In this document: piece by piece, positions 13,299 through 16,951 of the stretch | Position numbering within the stretch: position 1 is the first letter of the stretch | How the letters are laid out: every line of letters begins with the position of its first letter | Assembly: GCA_900548635.1 (NCBI GenBank) | Contig: URLP01000025.1 | Coordinates: 1-16,951 of the forward strand | Source: an uncultured Megasphaera sp. | GTDB lineage: Bacteria > Bacillota > Negativicutes > Veillonellales > Megasphaeraceae | DNA length: 16,951 nt | Direction: 5' to 3' | The notes under the pieces: model-generated | The model's input: only the letters and a program-made list of their open reading frames with translations | Told to the model about the DNA's origin: nothing | Databases searched by the model: none | Translations under genes and position numbers: made by a program

Positions 13299-15908
13299 AT
13301 GAAGTATATGACGGGTAATGAAATCCGCAAAGCGTATTTACAGTTCTTTAAGAGCAAGGAACATCTGGTCCTGCACAGCTTTCCGCTGATTCCGGAAAAC
13401 GACCCCAGCCTGCTCCTCATCGGTGCCGGTATGGCGCCGCTCAAACCGTATTTTACAGGCAAGCTCGTGCCGCCGTCGTACCGCGTGACGACGAGTCAGA
13501 AGTGCATCCGTACAGATGACATCGACAACGTAGGCCGCACAGCCCGTCACCATACGTTCTTTGAAATGCTGGGCAACTTCTCCTTCGGCAATTACTTCAA
13601 GAAGGAAGCCATTTCCTGGGCTTGGGAATTTTTGACCAAAGTCCTCGAACTGGATACAGACAAATTGTACGTCACCATTTATCCTGACGATAAAGAAGCC
13701 TATGATTACTGGCACAACATGATCGGTCTGGCGGATGAACGCATCTTTAAATTCGACGATAACTTCTGGGAAATCGGTGAAGGCCCGTGCGGTCCGGACA
13801 GCGAAATCTTCTATGACCTCGGTCCGGAACGGGGCTGCGGCAAACCGACGTGCACCGTCGGCTGCGACTGCGACCGCTATCTGGAAATCTGGAACCTCGT
13901 CTTCACGCAGTACAACCGCACGAAAGACGGCAAGTACGAACCGCTGGCCAAGAAGAACATCGATACGGGCTGCGGCCTGGAACGACTGGCTTCGGTCATC
14001 CAGCAGAAAGAATCGAACTTTGAAACGGACCTCATCTTCCCAATCATTGAAAAAGTCATCGCCATTTCCGGCGGCGATTATTCGGATCCGCGCCAGAAAA
14101 TGGCTATGAAGGTTATTGCCGACCATATCCGCGCCATTACCTTCATGATTTCTGACGGTATCCTGCCGTCCAACGAAGGCCGCGGCTATGTCCTGCGCCG
14201 TATCCTGCGCCGGGCTGTCCGCTATGGCCGCCTCCTGGGCATTAAAGACCTCTTCCTGGCAGACCTCGTCGATACGGTCCTCGATATCCTCGGCGATGAA
14301 TACCCGGAAACGCGGGAACATGAAGCACTGATCAAACAGATCATCAATACCGAAGAAAAGCAGTTCAGCGCTACCCTGGCTCAGGGCATGGAACTTTTGA
14401 ACGACATGATGGCTCACGTCGGTGACGACAAAGTCCTCACAGGCGCTGAAGTCTTCAAACTCTATGATACATACGGCTTCCCGATGGAACTGACCGAAGA
14501 AATCGCTGCGGAACAGGGCTTCACTGTTGATAAGGACGGTTTCCAGGCAGCCATGAAGGAACAGCAGGACCGGGCCCGCGCGGCACATACGAAGGTCTCG
14601 GCCAAAGTCGCTACGCCGGATACGACGAAACTCGATCAGTCGAAACTGGTCAACGATGAAACGGCGGAAAAAGCGACCATCGCCATGCTGGGCAAAGAAG
14701 GCGTCGAAGTGCGCGAAGCCCGCGACGGCGAAGAAGTGACGATCATCCTCGACGACAATCCCTTCCATGCGGAAGGCGGCGGCCAGCTCAGCGATACAGG
14801 CGTCCTCTGCGCAGCAGAAGGCAAAGCAAAAGTCACCGATGCCCAGGCCCTGCCGAACGGTTTGGTCTACCTCATTGCAGAAGTGACGGAAGGCGTCCTC
14901 CGCACAGGCGATGCTGTCGACATCGCTGTCGACAAGCAGCGTCACATGAACCTGGCCCGCAACCATACGGCAACGCATCTCCTCCAGGCAGCTCTGCGCA
15001 AAGTATTGGGCAACCACGTCAATCAGGCAGGTTCCCTGGTCACGCCGGACCATCTGCGCTTCGACTTCACCCATTTCTCGCCGGTTACGCAGGCCGAATT
15101 GGATAAGATCGAAAAGATGGTCAACGACGAAATCCTGAAGAGCGTGCCCGTGACCATTGAAGAAATGCCCCTCGATGAAGCCAAGAAGAAGGGCGCTATG
15201 GCCCTCTTTGGCGAAAAATACGGCGATATCGTCCGCGTCGTTTCGGCCGGCGACTTCAGCTGCGAACTCTGCGGCGGCTCCCATGTTGCCAATACGTCGG
15301 TCATCGGTTCCTTCCGCATCACCAGTGAAAGCGGCACGGGTTCCGGCGTCCGCCGCATCGAAGCCGTGACAGGGGCAGCAGCCCTCAAACTGGCAGAAGA
15401 CGATGCCAAGGAACTGCAGCAGCTGGCAGGTCTTTTGAAAGCCAAAGTCGGCGATGTGCCGGCGAAAGTCGAAGCCCTCGCAGCACAGCTGAAAGAAACG
15501 GAAAAAGAATTGGCTCAGCTTAAGAAAGAAGCAGCCCTTTCCGATATGGACAGCATCTTGTCTGCCAAAGAAGACATCGGCGGTGTTCCCGTTGTGGCCG
15601 CAGCCGCTCAGGCTGATTCCATGGACAACCTGCGCGATTTGGCCGATACGGTCCTCGACAAGCTCGGCAGCGGCGTCGTCCTCCTGGGCATGGCCCATGA
15701 CGGCAAGGTCAACTTCGTCTGCAAAGTCGCCAAGAGCGATACGAAGAAGGGCCTCCATGCCGGCAAGATCATCAAAGCTGCCGCACAGGCAGCCGGCGGC
15801 AACGGCGGCGGCCGTCCCGATATGGCCCAGGCCGGCGGCAAGGAACCGGAAAAACTTGCCGATGCCCTGAAAGCAGGCGTTGATGCCGTACGCGGTATTT
15901 TAGGATAA
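13299..15908 (+). CDS. alaS: Alanyl-tRNA synthetase
   Basis: It charges tRNA-Ala and hydrolyses mischarged Ser- or Gly-tRNA-Ala. It has 869 residues, full length, from ATG 13299, which is 11 bases after GGGAG (13283-13287). The frame extends to GTG 13287, but that codon overlaps the ribosome site. The class II core is at the N-terminus, with RTDDIDNVGRTARHHTFFEMLGNFSFG as motif 2 context and motif 3 G224-R229 (GCGLER). The editing domain has zinc ligands H556 and H560 (HTATH) and C658 and H662 (CGGSH). The C-terminal C-Ala/DHHA1 domain carries the Gly-rich signature at about 833-847 (GGGRPDMAQAGG). A Cys-rich stretch near residues 185-195 (GCGKPTCTVGCDCD) is found in many bacterial AlaRS. ireB follows after 44 bases with no clear terminator, so the genes are probably co-transcribed. 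Confidence 0.98.
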   Translation: MKYMTGNEIRKAYLQFFKSKEHLVLHSFPLIPENDPSLLLIGAGMAPLKPYFTGKLVPPSYRVTTSQKCIRTDDIDNVGRTARHHTFFEMLGNFSFGNYFKKEAISWAWEFLTKVLELDTDKLYVTIYPDDKEAYDYWHNMIGLADERIFKFDDNFWEIGEGPCGPDSEIFYDLGPERGCGKPTCTVGCDCDRYLEIWNLVFTQYNRTKDGKYEPLAKKNIDTGCGLERLASVIQQKESNFETDLIFPIIEKVIAISGGDYSDPRQKMAMKVIADHIRAITFMISDGILPSNEGRGYVLRRILRRAVRYGRLLGIKDLFLADLVDTVLDILGDEYPETREHEALIKQIINTEEKQFSATLAQGMELLNDMMAHVGDDKVLTGAEVFKLYDTYGFPMELTEEIAAEQGFTVDKDGFQAAMKEQQDRARAAHTKVSAKVATPDTTKLDQSKLVNDETAEKATIAMLGKEGVEVREARDGEEVTIILDDNPFHAEGGGQLSDTGVLCAAEGKAKVTDAQALPNGLVYLIAEVTEGVLRTGDAVDIAVDKQRHMNLARNHTATHLLQAALRKVLGNHVNQAGSLVTPDHLRFDFTHFSPVTQAELDKIEKMVNDEILKSVPVTIEEMPLDEAKKKGAMALFGEKYGDIVRVVSAGDFSCELCGGSHVANTSVIGSFRITSESGTGSGVRRIEAVTGAAALKLAEDDAKELQQLAGLLKAKVGDVPAKVEALAAQLKETEKELAQLKKEAALSDMDSILSAKEDIGGVPVVAAAAQADSMDNLRDLADTVLDKLGSGVVLLGMAHDGKVNFVCKVAKSDTKKGLHAGKIIKAAAQAAGGNGGGRPDMAQAGGKEPEKLADALKAGVDAVRGILG

Positions 15909-15952
15909 ATTTTGGCAGTCATGCCAGTTGAATAAAAAGGATGTGAGTGAAC

Positions 15953-16213
15953 ATGGCAGTAAGCGACGAAACGATGATTGTGCAAGATCGAAATGAAGAA
16001 AAGACCGTTGCATCCATGATTCTGGAAGAGGTATATCATGCATTGGAAGAAAAAGGGTACAATCCGATTAATCAGATCGTAGGCTATCTCCTGTCCGGTG
16101 ACCCGACGTATATCACGAGCCACAACAATGCTCGCAGCAATATCCGGCGCATCGAACGGGATGAGCTGATTGAAGAATTAGTCCGTTCGTACGTCAAACA
16201 GCACAACTTATAG
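15953..16213 (+). CDS. ireB: IreB family regulatory phosphoprotein (UPF0297)
   Basis: This is a small conserved protein of 86 residues. In Enterococcus faecalis IreB is phosphorylated by the Ser/Thr kinase IreK and affects cephalosporin resistance; function elsewhere is poorly known. The start is ATG 15953, preceded by AAGGATGTGA, one mismatch from the ideal ribosome site; a GTG six bases earlier is in frame but overlaps that site. The family core is unmistakable: HALEEKGYNPINQIVGYLLSGDPTYI, then ERDELIEELVRSY. The short N-terminal tail carries Ser4 and Thr7, positions comparable to the phosphorylated tail of the Enterococcus protein, but phosphorylation here is inference. Its position between alaS and ruvX is a widely conserved Firmicute order. 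Confidence 0.95.
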   Translation: MAVSDETMIVQDRNEEKTVASMILEEVYHALEEKGYNPINQIVGYLLSGDPTYITSHNNARSNIRRIERDELIEELVRSYVKQHNL

Positions 16214-16220
16214 GAGGCAT

Positions 16221-16637
16221 ATGCGAATTTTAGGACTCGATGTCGGTTCCAAGACGATAGGCGTCGCCTGCAGCGATGCCCTGCTGATTACGGCTCAGGG
16301 CGTGGAAACGATCCGCCGCAAATCGGATGAAGCAGACTTTGCCCGCCTGCGCGAACTGATCAAAGAAAAAGAAGTGCACCGCATCGTCGTAGGCAAGCCG
16401 CGCCATATGAACGGCGACTACAGCGAAAACATGCAGAAAATTGAAGAATTCGTCGAACGATTCCAAAAGACCGTCCCGGATATAGACATTGTCTATTGGG
16501 ATGAACGCCTGACGACCGTTATGGCCCAGAATGTCTTGAAAGAAGGAAATGTGCGGCGCGAAAAGCGCAAGCAGTTTGTCGATAAAATGGCAGCAATCCT
16601 TATTTTACAGAATTATTTAGACGCTCATTCACACTAA
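16221..16637 (+). CDS. ruvX: RuvX/YqgF, RNase H-fold putative Holliday junction resolvase
   Basis: It is a small RNase H-fold nuclease of 138 residues, normal length. The family is linked to processing of the 5' end of pre-16S rRNA in E. coli and has been proposed as a Holliday junction resolvase. Acidic residues expected at the active site are present: D7 in LGLDVGSKTIG, E95 in WDERLTT and D121 in FVDKMAA. The nucleotide-type loop VVGKPRHMNG (56-65) is also typical. The ribosome site AGGAGG (16212-16217) overlaps the ireB stop codon and lies only three bases from the ATG, so translation of the two is probably linked. DUF1292 follows after 11 bases. Confidence 0.95.
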   Translation: MRILGLDVGSKTIGVACSDALLITAQGVETIRRKSDEADFARLRELIKEKEVHRIVVGKPRHMNGDYSENMQKIEEFVERFQKTVPDIDIVYWDERLTTVMAQNVLKEGNVRREKRKQFVDKMAAILILQNYLDAHSH

Positions 16638-16648
16638 GGAGGACTATC

Positions 16649-16924
16649 ATGTCGGAAGAAATGAACAACGAATTGGAAGAAGTCATCATTGTTACGGCAA
16701 CGGATGACGAAGGCAACGAAGTAGAGTATCAGGAAGTACAGCGCCTCGACATGGACGGCAAGGTCTTTGCGCTCCTCGTCGAAGTCACGGAAGATGAAGA
16801 AGGCGGCGACGCCATCATCGCCCGCGTCGACAAAGAAGACGGCGAAGACGTCTACGTCGCACCGACAGATGAAGAATTCGATGCAGCCAATGCAAAATTT
16901 GATGAACTTTTAGACGAAGAATGA
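16649..16924 (+). CDS. DUF1292 (UPF0473, YrzB-like) family protein
   Basis: This is a 91-residue, very acidic protein of unknown function. AAGGAGG (16636-16642), overlapping the ruvX stop, sets the ATG start. The family pattern is visible: an N-terminal strand IIVTATDDEGNEVEYQEV, then VFALLVEV, and an acidic body ending in EEFDAANAKFDELLDEE. It is predicted soluble, with no signal or membrane segment. It is the usual third partner after ireB and ruvX in Firmicutes (yrzL-yrrK-yrzB in Bacillus), which supports the call. No terminator is visible in the 27 bases after it, so the unit may continue beyond the window. Confidence 0.93.
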   Translation: MSEEMNNELEEVIIVTATDDEGNEVEYQEVQRLDMDGKVFALLVEVTEDEEGGDAIIARVDKEDGEDVYVAPTDEEFDAANAKFDELLDEE

Positions 16925-16951
16925 TCGTTCATCGTTGAGCACCGTAGGGGC

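Noticed and set aside
13338..15758. 806-codon open frame on the minus strand opposite alaS, and similar ones opposite pheT (1891-4137) and clpX (6351-7853)
   Set aside because: They mirror unmistakable conserved genes in register, resemble no family I recognise, and are explained by the scarcity of TTA, CTA and TCA codons.
15913..15926. TGGCA/TGCCA inverted repeat between alaS and ireB as a terminator
   Set aside because: The stem is only five base pairs with no T run, and the genes are commonly co-transcribed.

Overview
The window is a run of conserved housekeeping genes, all on the + strand. It suggests a Gram-negative-type Firmicute of the Negativicutes (Veillonellaceae), and I would guess Megasphaera or a close relative. 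The grounds are a GC-moderate genome with C-ending codons, a fragment of a butyryl-CoA-dehydrogenase-like enzyme typical of anaerobic acid producers, a T-box leader, and Firmicute gene orders (tig-clpX-lon-engB; alaS-ireB-ruvX-DUF1292). The genus is an inference from style, not from a search.

Layout. 1-563: 3' end of an acyl-CoA dehydrogenase. 541-805: a sigma-A-type promoter and a fully readable class I T-box leader with a Phe (UUC) specifier, controlling pheS (834-1859) and pheT (1879-4305). 4306-4600: a non-coding gap holding a palindromic array of 7-bp repeats, a weak terminator-like hairpin and a good promoter. 4601-7841: tig, clpP and clpX (trigger factor and the ClpXP protease). 7839-7889: an extended -10 sequence and a perfect 15-bp inverted repeat that every lon transcript must cross. 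7912-10877: lon and engB, overlapping by one base. 10897-10935: a strong terminator. 10953-13181: promoter, atypical thioredoxin (WCEPC), family 2 membrane glycosyltransferase, secreted NlpC/P60 hydrolase, terminator. 13228-16924: promoter, alaS, ireB, ruvX and a DUF1292 gene. The last 27 bases hold nothing callable.

How the genes work together. There are five probable transcription units. One charges tRNA-Phe under feedback from uncharged tRNA-Phe. The tig-clpP-clpX-lon-engB block is a protein-quality-control cluster: nascent-chain folding, two ATP-dependent proteases, and a GTPase for 50S ribosome assembly. The trx-GT2-NlpC unit joins a redox protein to two envelope genes without an obvious shared pathway. 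The alaS unit couples tRNA-Ala charging to small conserved genes widely linked with it in Firmicutes.

I found no undescribed multi-gene system. The points most worth a second look are the heptamer palindrome and its second copy at the end of engB, the hairpin between clpX and lon, and several substitutions at normally conserved residues (thioredoxin E33/S40, NlpC/P60 S218, ClpX M264, PheS V289-W292).
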